Assembly: GCF_030867095.1 (NCBI RefSeq) | Contig: NC_081826.1 | Coordinates: 254,366,251-254,430,250, forward strand | DNA: 64,000 nt | Direction of reading: 5' to 3' | Source of the DNA: Alligator mississippiensis | Lineage: Eukaryota; Chordata; Crocodylia; Alligatoridae | Notes under the pieces: generated by a model | What the model saw: only the letters and a program-made list of their open reading frames with translations | What the model was told of the DNA's origin: nothing | Databases searched by the model: none | Position numbers and translations under genes: made by a program | Part shown: positions 1 through 13,984 of the stretch, piece after piece | How positions within the stretch are numbered: position 1 is the stretch's first letter | Layout: each line of letters starts with the position of its first letter

Positions 1-619
1 ATCATATTGTGACATGCTATGGTAAGTCTTACAAAGGATAAAACTCTAGCAGCCTAATAAAAAACTAACTCCCTCAGTAACCAGTTTTGTTTGTCTATTT
101 GTTTTTTTAAAGACCGTAGTTTATACAGTGACAGCATAAACCATTCAATGCGAGTTTTTAATCCAGAGACAATTCAACTGCTTTAATAGCAAAGATAAAA
201 CAAGGGATTTCCCCCCACTTATTTACAATATTAAATAAGATGGAAGCTAATTCAAGTAATATAGTTTATAATGAATGAACCAATTTTGATTTGTAACCCT
301 AAGCTTCTAAAAAAACATTCTTTGCACCTGAAATTTAATGTATATTGGATTTTGATCTAGAATGTCTCTTTGGAAAGCTTAAGGTTAATTACATAGGCTA
401 TTTGATAACTATAGGGGTTAATGTTAAGTATTTCACTTTTTTAAAAGTTTAATTCTTTCATTTTCTCATCTCATAAGAGCTTTGGAATTAAACCAAATAG
501 GATGAAATTGGTTAAGAACAGGTGGAGAGGACTGAAAATTATTTCACAAAACAAATGAATCTCTAAGATGTTCCCTGAACATCATAAATTCAAAGAAAGA
601 GCCTGGAATTAGTAGATTT

Positions 620-1613
620 TAGAGGTGCATTGATAAACTGATAATACATTGGTCCATATTGTATTGTCAATAAAAGGAAAACTGACATTAAATCAGCAAA
701 TCAGCTTTTTTTTTAGCCTATGCGGCTGATAAAGTTGCCAATAAATGCCATGTGCATGTTCACAGCTGCAGCACGTGCACAGCCACAGCATGCAGGCGGC
801 AAGCCCAGCAGCTTGCAGAGTAGCGTCTGGCTGGTAAATCTGTTGGTGGGTGGGGGGAGCAGATCGAAGCCTCTGCAGTGAGAAAGGGAGTGGGGCTGGT
901 GATGCCCAGCCAGGGTGGGACAGAGCCATGACACACTCATCCGGGGGGAGGACCAGTGTGGATCATGCGGCTACACACCCCCAGGGGACCCATGGGGGTG
1001 TGTCCCCCTGGATCTGTGTCCCCTAGTATCATATTGTTGCCAATACAACATAGGCAAGGGCAGGCTGCTGCTGCAGGCTGGGGGCAGTGCCAGGCCCAAC
1101 CCTCCCCACCAGGAAGAGCAAGGGCTGTGCTTGGGGTGGGTGGTGATGGCACTGTGAGGGAGGAGGGGGGGCTATGGTGAATTCTGGGGTGAGACTGTGG
1201 TTCCCCCCCACCCCGCCCTGAGCACAGCCCTTGCCTAACCCCTCCCACTGGGAAGAGGCTGGTGCCACCCCGGCCCCAGCAACAGTCCGCCTTGCCCTGC
1301 GCACAGATCTAGGGGGCACATGCATCCCATGGCTCCCCCAGGGGTGCATGCAGTGGTAGAATCTGCACTTCTTCCTGCACCACCTGGATGAGCTTCTCAC
1401 AGCTCTGTCCTGTGCCCCACCCTGGTTGTGCAGTGCCTGCTCCACCATGCCTCTTCCCTCCCCCTTCCCTCCCACCAGGCTTACCAGCTGTATGCTGCTC
1501 TTTCAAGCTGCTGAGCTGCATATCAGCAATTGGATCGGTATTGGCCGATATGGCTTGTTAAGAAATCATCCATTGGTATTGTTCCAAAAAACATCTTTAT
1601 TGGTGCACCCCTA
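620..1613. mobile_element. hAT DNA transposon, non-autonomous, with intact 8-bp TSD
   Basis: The element is flanked by an identical 8-bp duplication, GTAGATTT, at 612-619 and 1614-1621. The inverted ends match well: TAGAGGTGCATTGATAAA on the left against TAGGGGTGCACCAATAAA read inward from the right. The 994-bp body is GC-rich and contains no transposase frame, so it would depend on an enzyme supplied elsewhere. The 8-bp duplication and the TAGGGGTGCA-type end assign it to the hAT superfamily; the subfamily needs a library search. Confidence 0.88.
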
Positions 1614-4566
1614 GTAGATTTGTTAATGAATATAGTATATTTTATTTAAGAATCAGATTTGTAAATAGTGCTGAAGTATACTACTAAAAAAACCCCCAAG
1701 TCCCCAAGAACCATAATAAGAGTGATTTTTAGCCACTAGATTTGGAAAAAAGGAGATAAGATCTCAGAACAGAACAGCAGTATATAAAAAGTTACCTTAG
1801 GAAGGATCCCAAGTAGCAAAAGGGAAAAATTTGAGAAATGTCTTTCTGTATACAAGAGGTTTCAGAAATAATCCTCTCTGCCCCATGCCCATGGAAAAGA
1901 AAGGGGCTTTCTTTTTCCAAGAAAAAGAAATTAATCTTTCCAAAATGATGAGTTAAATTGTCAGAATCACTGATGGACTAAACTTGGAGTCCTTAATCGA
2001 AGGAATATTAGATGGACTTTCAATAGGCTTAGAAGGACCTAAATATGTCACTGATCACTTTTAAGTATCTGAAGACACAACTGTTGAACTGCAACTTTAA
2101 TTCACTCCCTGTAACCTCAAGTATTAGTTTGTTTAGAACTTACATTAAAGAAGTTAGAATGACTTATATTTACACATAAAATTACTATAATTAAAATAGA
2201 AATATTCAAGGAGTACACATTCACTGCCAGTGATTTAAAGGAAGTCCAATTATGAAACAAATAAAAATAGAAGTCACTAGCTAAGTACCTGAAACCAGAG
2301 CTAGTTTGAAGAATTAAATCAGGCTTCGATTGCAATAACTTTTTGGTGGCCACAGAGAGAATACAGCATAAATTTTAAGTTGTTCAAAGTAAAGAAACTA
2401 GCTGAAAACTGAAAACCACAAGGAAGCTTTTTCCTGCTCCTGTTTATGAAAAGGAGGCACCACAAGACAAGATCCATTAGAACTAAACTTCTGGAAGGAC
2501 AGTGACCAGAAACAAAGCGTTCAATTCTGTAACTACAAACACTTCTTAACAAGTTAGTTTTACATGCAGAAAACATGCTCTGATAATTTAAAATATATAC
2601 ATATCCAGCACATTTAAGAATATAAAATTGTTTTGTGCATTTTACTTGAATTCCTGTTGCCATAACAAATGCAGCTCAAGTCAAACAAAGTAATAAAATG
2701 TCAATCAAAATTTTCTAACAAAAATGTAAAATTTAAATATCTTAATAAATAATTGTTAAGCAATAAGGGTATATAGTTTATACTCCTGATTTACAACGAA
2801 GTATAGTTAGCTTACTAATCAATATGTTTTTTTAAAAAAGGTTATCAATAAGAAGCAACCTGTCTTAAGAAAAGCAATTGAAGAATATAAATAGACAAGA
2901 TTAAAATCTAGTATTTTTTTAATTAAATAAAATAAAATAACTTCTGTATTAATCAGCTAAAACCATTTTGTATTAAGACACAGAAATAGTTTTACTTAGC
3001 TTTAGTATGAAATTATATCAAATGTGGTACCACACTGACTCTCAATGGGGTTATTTAAAGTGATTTATCTATCACTTTAAAATGAGCAGAATAGACCTCT
3101 ACCACTTGAACTGAAGTGCTAACATTAGAAAATAGGTAGTGATAATTTAATGCCTTACATGAAATTGAGACTAATTGAATGAGAAATTTCAATTGTCAAG
3201 TTCCCAGATGTCTATTAATGTTAACGACTATTGAGACTCAGGAATTTTAAACTTCAATATCATTGCGAATGGAAATAATCCTTTCATTTTATTGTCAGGC
3301 TTTCTTCTTTTCTTCTCTATGCTACATTGGCACAAGCAGTTAGAAAGACACATCCCCCTGTTCTCCATTACCGTGCCAGCATATCCACAAAGTACAGCTG
3401 GAGGAAAAAGCCCCCGTAAGCTTCTGCATATCCTGCAATCCTAGGATGTTCAGCCTAGCTGGCATGGGACTGAGGTGCATCATGTTTCAGTACAAACAAT
3501 GCTTGAAGAAATGTGCCCAAACTACAAGTACATGCAAATGACAGTTTTCAGAAGGTTCCACAGGCCAAGCCTGGATCGACTCTCAAGGGTACAGATGAAG
3601 GCACCCTGACTTTAGGAAAACATCTCTGACAAATTTTGAAGTTGCTACTTTCAAGTATGGGCGTGCTATGTATTTTTTTCAGCACAGCCTAAGAATTTAA
3701 ACATGGGGAAAATATATTGTTTTATCAAAACTCCTTCTGCAAGACTTTGGCTTAAAAGTTTAAAAAAAAAAAAGAAGCTATCCTGAAGTAGGCACAACAC
3801 AAGTGTCTACTCAGTTAAGTTTGGCAAACTTATAAAGAAGCCAAGAACATAATCATTAACAGCAAGGTGTTAGGCAGTTGCTGCCAGCTCCATTCTTAAT
3901 TGAACAAAACCGATAGAATTTGTTTCAGGTTGTTTTTAATAACATACCATAACCCAAAACTCAGAGGCATTATTCTGAGATCATAACATTTGCCACACTG
4001 AGAAATCTAGTGTGTTACTGATGATTTCCATTATCCAGAAGAGTTGCCTGCTGAGACTTGAGAACCAACTACATTTTTTTATATGGGAGCAGTGCATGCT
4101 TAGTCTTGATTGCAATAGTTCCCCAAGTTACACATGTGAAGTCATTTATTGCTTTACTGTATGAATTGACTAGCTGACAAATGTTATCTTGGAAAAAAAT
4201 GTTTAGTATTTAAAGAGGTTTTGTACCAGCTTTTTTCCCCAAGTCTTCAGGAAAAATCCAGTCTTTATGTAATCAGGAAACATCAGTTGTATGAAAAAGG
4301 AGAGACGCACACAAAGACAAACAAATCAAAAGCAGTAAGTGTAAAGATCTGCAAGAGTCAGGTCTGACAGATCTAGAAGTTTCTGGATTATACAGGGAGT
4401 ATAATTGAGCACTAGTTCAGATTCTGAACAATGCTGTATAGTATTACACAAAGGAAGGAGAAAAGTTGATCATCTTCTGTGGATTCAGCTTACCTAGACA
4501 GATATTTACTTTGGATCCACACTTGAATCAGTGTCCTTTTTCCTCAAGTCACACACCTATCTAGAG

Positions 4567-5150
4567 CAGGGGTGGGCAATTATTTCAGCTGGAGGGATGC
4601 TTAATGAGTTTTGGTGAGCTGTCAAGGGCTGTAAGGGTAGACCCGCCTCTTGACAGGTGTCCCACACACCCAGGCTGTTATCCTTGGAATGGAAGTCCCA
4701 CACATAACACCTAACCTTTGCCACCTAAAGTCCTTCCCCTTCCCCCAGAAGTACTCCTTTTGGGAGGGGAGGATTTTCCATGTTGGAACTTGGGTGGGGA
4801 GAAATCAAACCACACAGTAAAAAAAAACAAACAAACAAAAAAACAAAAAACCCCCAAACATCTACTATAACATAAAAATGTCTTTTGAAATAAAATGTCT
4901 CGATTTACATGCGTTTGGCATAATGTATATAGGGGTGGAGCTGGGAACTACTAAAAATAAAATGCTGGCTCCCCAATGGCCTGAAGAGAATCAGCCAAGA
5001 TCATGGTTATTCCCTCTGCTGCTGATTGGTTGAGGAGGGCTTGCCTTTCATTTGGCTCTGCCCCTCTCTGCCAATCAGTGACAAGGGACAGGGCTGCACA
5101 AAAGGCAGCCCTTTTAGCTAATCTGTGACAAGGGGCAGGACCATACAAAA
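4567..5150 (+). mobile_element. hAT-like element, left end and body (right end not found)
   Basis: The segment begins CAGGGGTGGGCAATTATTTC, the same kind of terminus as the complete elements at 32317 and 38666. It is preceded by ATCTAGAG, a plausible 8-bp target site. The body shares the CTGCTGCTGATTGG stretch with the reverse-oriented copy ending at 13701. I could not find a matching right terminus or duplication, so the right border is arbitrary. Confidence 0.55.
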
Positions 5151-6074
5151 GGAGCTGTCAGCCAATCAATCAATGACAGGACAAAAGGACTGCAAAAGTG
5201 GCAGCAGGCTGTGTGACTGGCCGGTGAAATCACCTGTCTGCTGCCTCAAATTGAGCGTGTCCCTACTAATATATAAAGGGAGGCCCACACACCTTCAAAA
5301 AGGGGCTGGACAACAAAAATTCTTACCCTTACTGGATACTAAGAACTACCAACTAAACACAAACAATGGGTTAATGGCCCATTACACTTCCTTTGTTGTA
5401 CTCCACAGGTAATAATACTTCCTTTTGAATGGTCTTATTTTTCTACCTAATTAAAGTTTATGTATTTCAATTGTCTTTTACTGGTTTGGTAGCTACTTTT
5501 GGTAACTTCTTTGCTTCATGATTTCCTGCCCTCTACCCCTTCTTTAGGGACTATTTTCATTTAAGTAATAATTAAAAAGCTAAATACCTGGCAAAAGAAG
5601 ACTTAAGCCATGCCTGCTTCTGTCCCAGACTAGAGAAAAAAAGTGTTTTGTGTTCAAATGCTGTCTAACATCTCTCCTGATTATACAGTTGGTCTAGTGA
5701 AAGTTATTACCAAGCAAACTTCACTGTCATCAAGGACAGAGGAAGAATATAATGTGATATCTAAAGTGAGATGAAGGCATTAGATTTAACCAAGAACATG
5801 AATCTTAGAAGTATGTAGTAAAATTGAGTTTGGTTAAAAAAAAAAGTCAGAAAGGTTGACTGTATTTAGCTTTTCACACCCACACACAGTTGCCCGCCCC
5901 CCCCTGCTTATTTATGAAGTCTAGCCAAAGTAACTCTTTCCTTCTAGGAGAGAGAGATTACATTCCAGAACCACCTCTCTGCTTTTGCAAGTCATTCAGA
6001 CTTTTCTATAAAATTTAAAAAACTGCAAATCCAGATGTGCAACTCTCCATAGGTCTACATAGTAAGTATTTTTA

Positions 6075-6254
<180 letters not shown>

Positions 6255-7616
6255 TCAAAAATAATTAGAATTAACCACAAGAATTAACCCCCCCACCAAA
6301 ACCAGCAATACATCTTAAGACTTCTAGCATTCTATGCTTAACTGAGGCACTATAAAACACAATCTTTGTTTTTAAGCACTGATTAAACTCCTAGTACTTT
6401 TTAAAATTTTAATTTCTAAGGATACGGTATATAAAGGCTAAGTTTAAGTTACTTTCATATAGAAAATTTTAAAAGCCAGAAATAAATTATCAGAGTAAAA
6501 TTAGAAAAAAAAATTTGATCCATACTGCATCAAGTGAGAAATGATGGAAATATATAGCAGTTGGTATATTTTTGTTGTTTTGTTTTTTAAATAAAAAAAA
6601 CACTTCGGGACAAGCATAAACATGAGCACTTCTTCCCCCACCAGAATAAAGTCTATAGCAAGTCAAAGAAGTAGAATTAAAAATTCTCCAGAATTATTAT
6701 TTTTTTCACTCCAGAACTGAAAGATGACAGACACTTTAAAAATTGTATTTGTCACTTTAAAACTGATATTGATTCTACATGGAAGGAGCTTGGACACTGT
6801 TGGTGGGCATCAGTGTAAAGCCATAAAACAGATAATTATAGCAGAGTACTAGATCTATAATTAAGGTTGGGAAAGTCCTTCCTATTTAAAGGGTTGATTA
6901 AGTGCTCTAAAATCCACACACACAGATTGTCCCAAAATATGGAATACCTCTTGAGGTACAGGGTAGGACAGGCATTCCAAATTGAGGTCACTTTAACATA
7001 TAGTCCACCAACAAACACACACCCAGCTTTTCTTAAGATTAAGAAGTCTACTAAATTTGCATGTGCAGCTGGAGACATACAACCAAAAGGACTCTTCAGC
7101 CTGAGGTCTGTTCCATCAAATACATTAAGGCTCACTACTCTTTGGGGGAGCAAAATAAAAAAAATTATATTTGGGAAAGAGTTCAGCTCTCAATATAGGA
7201 ACAGAGTTCACAAACTATGCCACGTGTGCCCAGAGTAGCCAAAAGACTTTCTACCTTGCCAGGCTTCATGTTAGATGTGCAGTTCAAAGGGATACACAAC
7301 ACAGTAGATATTGAACATACTCTATATTCAGTCAGGGTCAGTTGAAGGAAGCCTGAAACAGAAAGCACTTAGGCACAATCTGCATCTGCCAAAAGTTAGT
7401 TTTTTGCTTGGTTTTGTTTGGGTTTTTTTTCCAATGGGGAGGGGGGGGGAGGGGGAGTACTGTATTTTCTTGCATATAGAATCCCACCCCCCCAAGTATA
7501 ATATACACCTTGTTTTTGGAAGGCATTATAAAGAAACAAGTTTCCAAGAATAATGGTTTCAGAAAGCCTAATCTTCACAGGCATTTTTACGTGGGTTCCC
7601 AAAGTGGCACCAGGTG

Positions 7617-7789
7617 CTTTTAATTAGCAAGCCATGCTAATTAAAAGTGCCCACAGGTCACATTTATCAGCAGCACAGCACTGAGAAAGTGGTGGCCGTG
7701 CACTTTGAACTAAACCACACTGAACATGTTTTAGTTCAAAGAGCACTGCCGCCATTTTCTCAATGTGGGGGGTGTGCTGTGCCGCTGAT
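7617..7789. repeat. Double hairpin / inverted-repeat element
   Basis: Two nested hairpins occur. The small one has perfect 13-bp arms (7617-7629 and 7635-7647) around a 5-nt loop. The large one pairs roughly 7660-7714 with 7730-7789 at about 80 percent, with a perfect 12-bp inner stem (7703-7714 with 7730-7741). It looks like a fold-back, MITE-like DNA element. Outer ends and target duplication were not resolved; the related sequence may extend over about 7572-7900. Confidence 0.7.
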
Positions 7790-8010
7790 GCACATGATGT
7801 GCGAGGCTGCCAGAGCACTTCAATTTATGTGCTCCAGCAGACTCAGCTCAATTAACTGAGCCTGCTTCAATGCTCTGGATTTCTAGCGTGTTGGACTAGC
7901 CTCCCTGCATGTGTATGAGTGCCCCACCTGCTCAACTAAAACCCTAGTTGCTGGTGAAGACTGGTCTCCATGGGTAGATCTCTGATCTTGAAAATAGTTC
8001 AAGAGCTATG

Positions 8011-8220
8011 AAATACAGGAAGAGACTAAGACCCCTGGCTGAGAGCAAAATTCCCCTAAGAAAGGTTAGCTTTACTATTGGAATATCAAGACCTTTAAAA
8101 AGGAGAGATGATCTTTATCACTAGACCCAAAGAACAATGAGCTATTAAGTCAACGGCCCACTAATGGGCCACTGGACTTCCTCAGCTGCCTGAGGAGTAA
8201 TTCCAGAGCTGCTACACTGC
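8011..8220 (+). repeat. Diverged copy of the repeat also at 47797-48061 and 37738-38033
   Basis: The order of short matches (a GAAATA..GGA start, then AATATCAAGACC, TTTAAAAAGGA, and a GACTTCCTCAG..GCCTGA stretch) follows the better-preserved copy at 47797-48061. Identity is clearly lower. It is best read as an old fragment of the same hAT-like family. Confidence 0.5.
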
Positions 8221-10412
8221 AGAATAAGGATCAAAGCAGGGTGATTTTATCTTAGGCAAAAAAATCAGCTTCCTTGCTTAATACCTGCACCCCAATTTTT
8301 CGAGGGTGATTTTTGGAGAAAAGATGTATGGCAAAGAAGCATAGTTAAAATAAACACAGTGGAAAGCTCAGAAGTGTACTCAAGCTACTTTCAAAAAGAA
8401 AATAAATACTCACATTTCTGCAAAGAGGGAGGAGGATTTAAGGGAAAGAAGAGCTGGGGGACTAGGGGATTATAGTGGAAAGGTAGATAAGTGGTTTAAG
8501 GGGTCTGTATGGTGATTTTGGCCAGAGGCATTGAAGATGACATACTACAGCTGTTGCAGCTTAGTGTCCCTGGTGTGGCTGTAGCCAAGTCCTTGGCCTG
8601 AACACAGCTCTGCAAGCAGAAAGCAAGCTTCTGCATCTACATGATGGGACTGCTTTCAGAGTTAAAACAGCAGCTGCTCTTGTAGCAGAGAGTAAGAGCC
8701 CCTATATCTGCTTATACAAAAGTTCTGTCAGCAGAAACACGCAAAAACACTGAACCCAAATATCCAGAAACCATCTCCGAAGCTGCATACACTCTGGTTT
8801 TGCAAACACAGCAGCTTGTAAAACCGCCTGCATTTGCAATCTGGTTTACAGAAATGGAGAGCCTTTGAAAGCACAGTTATCTTATATAATTTCAGAAACC
8901 AGTTTGAAAAAAATTGACTGATCATGGAATTGTTAAACAGCTAAGCCTTGCTAATTGTGCTTCATGAATGTATAACAAATACTCTGGCAATTCCACATAA
9001 GCCAATTTAGAATCAGATATAAGTGAATCAATATTATACCATATCTACAATTTAACAGACACTTAATATTTGAGGCTTTTCCTTTCCTTTTGAATGCCCT
9101 TGTAACAAGGTACTTAGCAGAATTCACAGATTCATTTTAATCTGAAAGGTCACACCATGAGCAATTCTGCTATGGCCTTATGTTAGGCTAAAACCTAGGT
9201 TGCATTAGTGTTATTTTACCTCTCCTCCTTTCCATTTGAATTAAAACAGAAGCGATAGCTACGAAAGTCTGCAATAAGCTTCACTAGGAGGGACATTTTT
9301 AATACAGCTTTTCAGAAATCATGCATATCCGGTGATAAGCTCTAAGCAGTTGCGTAAAACTCCTCCAGTGCCTCATTTTCTGGCTGCTGCTTCCTTGCAA
9401 AGGAAGCATTATCAAAAGCCCACAAATTCACATGGGCTGTCATCTGCAATGATACAAGAGCAGGATAGCTCTGATTAAAATAGATTCTGAAGTAAAATAT
9501 TAGCACTTTGCATTTATTGATGTTTCAGTAGGGAATTAGTGATGAGGTATTTAACTACTGTCTGCCTGGCAAAGCACCATGGATGGATGTACAAACTGTG
9601 GAGTGCCAACAGCAACGTGATAGATAGAAAAGTGTCTGGATAAGGAAGGGATGCATCTCTGCTGCAGATTTCAAGAGTGGAATATTCGGAAAACAAAACA
9701 AAACAAAAAAAAGCAGCTATAGTTTGCAGATTACTTGTCTCCCTGTACCATCTTGAGGGGGACTCAGAAAATAAGATGTCAAAAGTTTCCACTAGGTGAA
9801 CCAACTTGGATTCACGCTCCCTTTTAAAGAATAGTGTGTGATCATATAATTCAACAAACACCAAATCATAACGCATATGAAAAGGGACTGAATTAAGACT
9901 GCACAGGCAATCTAAAAAAAACCCCAAAACAAAACAAACACATAAGCAAACTAAAGTGCTTTAATTCATAAATGGATATTCTTAGTTTCTGGTATGCAGT
10001 AGCTATATTAAAAAGGTCTGGTGAAATGAATGTGTGTTTGTGATTAATTTATATACCCTCTGTGTTCCCTATTCAGAGAGCAGAAAATTAGCTTACCTCA
10101 TCAAGGTGTTGAGAGGATTGATATTCACAGCACTGTTTTAGCACTATTAAATGCTAAGTGCTAACATTTATATAAAAATACAGAACTGTAAGGCTCCAAT
10201 ATTAGTCAGGGAACAGTCCCAGTCAAGGAAAGTGGCAGTATATCCAAGTATGATAAGCAATGCATTCTTATTTTTCAAATGCTTCATCACACGATCTAGG
10301 ATGGCCTCCTTCAGGTGTAGATATAGGAAGGATTGATAAATGGCAGCCAAAGAGTAAATTGTCATCATACCAGCTAAGGAGAAGAGAAGAGTCTGGGTAA
10401 TACCATCTAACC

Positions 10413-11853
10413 CAGTGGTTCTCAACCTTTTTAGACTCAATGTACCCTTCCATAACTCTTTAGCAGCACCTTATTTAAAGACTAAAATATTTCTTACCTC
10501 CTTGCATCTAGCAACACCCTTAAAAGGATCACATTTTTTTAATGAGGGGGTAAGACACCCCTTAGAACATGGCATGGGGTGGGTGGTGCACAATGTTCAG
10601 AGCTGACAGGAGCTGCTACATAGGGCAGACTGGGGATTTTGGGAGTGGGTCAGGATCCTGGTTTTCCATTTCCCACGGAAAAACAGAGAAATTGCGGATT
10701 TTTCCTTTTAGCAGAGAAACCCACGGATACCCTGCTTTTGCAAACAGCTCTGCAGGCTGGTTGAGCTCCAGCCTGCAAGAGCTGTTTGCAAACAGGGCAG
10801 GAAACCCCCAACCCTGCCCAGAGGGGGAGGGGAAAAGGTGGGGCCTGAGGTGCTCAGCCAGCCACAGCTCTGCTCAGCTCAGCTTCACTCTTCGCTCCTA
10901 GAGCCTGCGGTAAGTGGAGCTTGAGGGGCCCCTCTGGCAGGGCTGGGGGGTTGCGGGTCACGGCTGGGGGGCATCACCAGGGCTGGGGGGGGGGGGGGGA
11001 AGAGGCAGGAGCCGGCTCCACCCCAACCTGAGCAGCCAGAGCAGTGGGGGAGCCAGCTCCATGCTGCTTCTGCTGCAGCTGCCTGCTGTTGGGGACAGGG
11101 AGCTGCAGACTTGGGTCCCTGGCTCCATGGCCCTGGCAGCTGGGGGCAAGAGGCATGAGTAGGGTGGGGGGGGCTACAGGGGTCTTTTAAGTTTCATAAC
11201 GGATTTGGGGGGTTTTAGCAGAGAATCTGCGAATTTTGTCAGAGAAGTTGTGATTTTTTAAAATTAGAGAAAAGCAGGATCTCTGGTCATTAGACATCTG
11301 AAGGAGGCATGGCATAATGGGGTGCTAGCAGCAACTGGTACAAAGGCAGTTGCCAGGTCAGGGGGAAGGGTGGGAGCTGAACCCTGCATTGCCCTTCTCC
11401 TTCTGCTGTCTGTCCTGGTCTACCCGTCATGGTCAGCATAGCCTTGCCACTGTGGCAGCTGCTCTAGGGACTCAAATGTTGGAGCCACCACTCCCTGTGG
11501 CCCCTCTCACTAGCTGGGTGATCATGGTAGAAGTGTGGGAACTAGCTAGGCTGAAAAAGCACAGCTCCACCTCCCCCTCCCCTGCAGAGAGCAACCTTAG
11601 AGCACTGGGGCAGTCAACACAGGGGCTGCCAAAGGGAGGGGAATGAGTAAGGATGACGTATAGCCTCCTGCTCCTCCCATGCGCTCAGAGCTAGTTGGGA
11701 GGGCTGCAGGGAATGCCACTGGGAGTAGGCACAGGGTGCTGGGCATGTGGAAGAGCCAGGGTGTACCTCCACTCTCAGAATCCAGACACCGTAGCACACC
11801 AAGTAGTTCATGGCAACAACAAGGTGTTGCAGGGCCCTGGTTGAGAATCACTG
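10413..11853. mobile_element. hAT element with CAGTGGTTCTCAACC ends
   Basis: The left end CAGTGGTTCTCAACC matches the reverse complement of the right end GGTTGAGAATCACTG at 14 of 15 positions. These are textbook hAT (Charlie/SPIN-type) termini. The 1.44-kb interior is GC-rich, includes a G15 run (about 10985-10999) and encodes no recognisable transposase. The flanking octamers (ATCTAACC and GTCTTATC) agree at only 5 of 8 positions, so the target duplication has decayed or the element is composite. Confidence 0.82.
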
Positions 11854-12749
11854 GTCTTATCTAATAGAAATGAAGGGTAACTTCTCCCTTACTCGGCCTC
11901 ATGCTACAGCTCTATTTTGTTTCCACCTAAAATTCAATGAATGTTTCCTTCAGAAAGACTCACAGTGCCAAGCAAAATGGAACAGTTTCAACTAGTATTT
12001 CCTTCCCATTATGAGGGCTGGCCTAAGATACTCTATATGCTAGTCATTTAACTCTCTTATTCTTCTCTCTACTGCATAATTTTAAGAAAGAAAAAAAAAT
12101 ATGTAGAAAATTCATTTAAAAAATAAAGGAAGTGGAAAATGCTACTCCAATACCCTAAAAAATAAATAAATAAATGACAATGTTACCATGAAATGGCATA
12201 TTTGGCCAGGAGCCTGGGAACAAGAATTCAATCCAGAATTTTAATCATCTCTTCAAAGAGTAGCATGATATAAAAAAAATCAGTTAATTGACTAGTAGCT
12301 ACCAACTATTTAATACCTGATCATCATGAATTTCTGCAGAGTTTTAAGGGAGAAAAAAGAGCTGTCTTTTGGGGGGTTTGTTTTTTAAAAGCTGCTCTGC
12401 TTTCCATCACCATGGAGAAAAAAAATAAAAAGTCAAAGCTTCCCTCTTTGAGAACTTTAGCAAAGTCATTTTCCTATAACACATGAATCAATTTTGAAGC
12501 ATACCTTGCAGATAACGTTTTCTTCTTTCCAAATGTAAAAGGTAGCGTTTTCCATAAAGCTTTAAAAAGATCAGACAGGTACCAAAATGGTATTTTGGGA
12601 CAGTGATGGTTAAGATATTTTGATGTTCCAAGGTTCTTTTGGCATCTCTAGGCAGGTAAGGTGACATATCTGTGTTATGGTAAGTATCACTTAACTGTTC
12701 AATTCCTGCTTTTAAAATGTTTGATTTACTCTTGCAATGCTAGCACCCT

Positions 12750-13330
12750 TTTTAAAAAGGTATGTCAAAGGGTCTTTACGCTACATCTCGGGGGGGGGGG
12801 GGGGTCTGGCTAGAAGGCAGCTGCAAGGTGGAGCCCTGTACCCTGGGGCAGGAGTACCCAACTGCAACTTCCTCTCTTACCCCCACCACAGGCATCTGCT
12901 GCCTGGCATGCTGCTGCATCCTCAGTTTCTCTGCTCTGCCTGTTGCCTGGAGTGGCACAGTAGAGGCAGGAAGAGGAGTAGGAGCCACTGGAGGCAGGGG
13001 GATTCAAGCAGTACCTGGGAAGTAGCCCCAGTGGGAAGCTGTGCGCATTGGCCAGGGCCAGAACAGCTCAGGCTGTTCTGGGTGGAAGAGCACCATGGAG
13101 GTAGTCACAAGCCAGATGGGAGAAAAGGGGGAAGGTGGGGGATGGGGGAGGAGCAGACCACAACTGCACCACACCAAGCCAAACCACTGCAGAAAGCTCT
13201 GCTGCACATGGCCCCTATCTAACTTGCTTCCCATAAACCCTGGCCAGCTCTTGGGACCTAGTGCAGGCAGCTCCCTCCTCCCTACCCCATATGCAAGAGG
13301 AAGACTGTTTTGAGCTATTATTCAAATAGA
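12750..13330. other. GC-rich segment, probable transposon interior, unidentified
   Basis: This GC-rich block, with a G15 run at 12790-12804, stands out from the AT-rich flanks. It resembles in composition the bodies of the hAT elements elsewhere in the window. I could not define ends or duplications. Open frames on both strands here (up to 161 codons) look like by-products of the low stop-codon density. Confidence 0.4.
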
Positions 13331-13439
13331 TTCTATATACACTACTCAACCCCACTGAATGGCAGAGGGGCAGTCACTCATCACTTGTACCGGATGGCCA
13401 GGAGGTGATAACCACAGCATATTTAACACTGCAGGTTTC

Positions 13440-13701
13440 ACCTCCAGGCCACCAGGGCAGGCAGTGAGCAACAGGGCCCTTCTGCCAATCAGCAGCAGGG
13501 GAAATGTACAGGAGAAACTCCAAGATTAAAGAAGCTGCTGCACCATGCACTTCCATTGCAAATTCTGGAAATCCCCAACTATAAACATAAGATTTGTTTT
13601 TTTATCTATAAATTTATAAAAACAATATTTTCTGAAAGATTTTACACAGCTCACCAAAACTTGTTGAGTGGTTCACCAGCCGAAATAACTGCCCACCCCT
13701 G
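13440..13701 (-). mobile_element. hAT-like element, reverse copy of the 4567 family
   Basis: Read on the minus strand from 13701 the sequence begins CAGGGGTGGGCAGTTATTTC, continues with the same GTTTTGGTGAGCTGT phrase as the element at 4567, and later shares CTGCTGCTGATTGG with it. It is followed on the plus strand by TCCTAGAG, a plausible target site. The other end was not located. Confidence 0.6.
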
Positions 13702-13984
13702 TCCTAGAGCTTTAGAAGACTCTTTAGCACAGCTAACTAGTAATTGCTTCTGAACTCTGAGCAAGTCCAAACAGCCAACATGAGAGAACAAATCAGTGAT
13801 CTGGCTAAGGTACACCTAAGTCAGTGGCTCAATAAGGAACTAAATCAAGTCTCATGGAGAAGCAAAGGTCAGTGCACTGCCTCATCGTAGTCCTTCAGGC
13901 TAAAATTCATAGGCACAAAGCTTTCTTCATGCATGCTTCAGAAAAGTGCCCATGTTAAAAAAAAAAATGGCCTTTTTGCAGCAA

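Noticed and set aside
1029..1475. A 148-codon minus-strand frame
   Set aside because: It lies wholly within the hAT element 620-1613, is Pro/Gly/Arg-rich, and has no recognisable domain.
1..6060. CERT1 exon 4
   Set aside because: No minus-strand frame resembling the serine-repeat region after the PH domain was seen; it is probably beyond the left edge.
7439..7456. G-rich stretch resembling a regulatory element
   Set aside because: It is one of many G-rich low-complexity tracts and has no associated gene feature.
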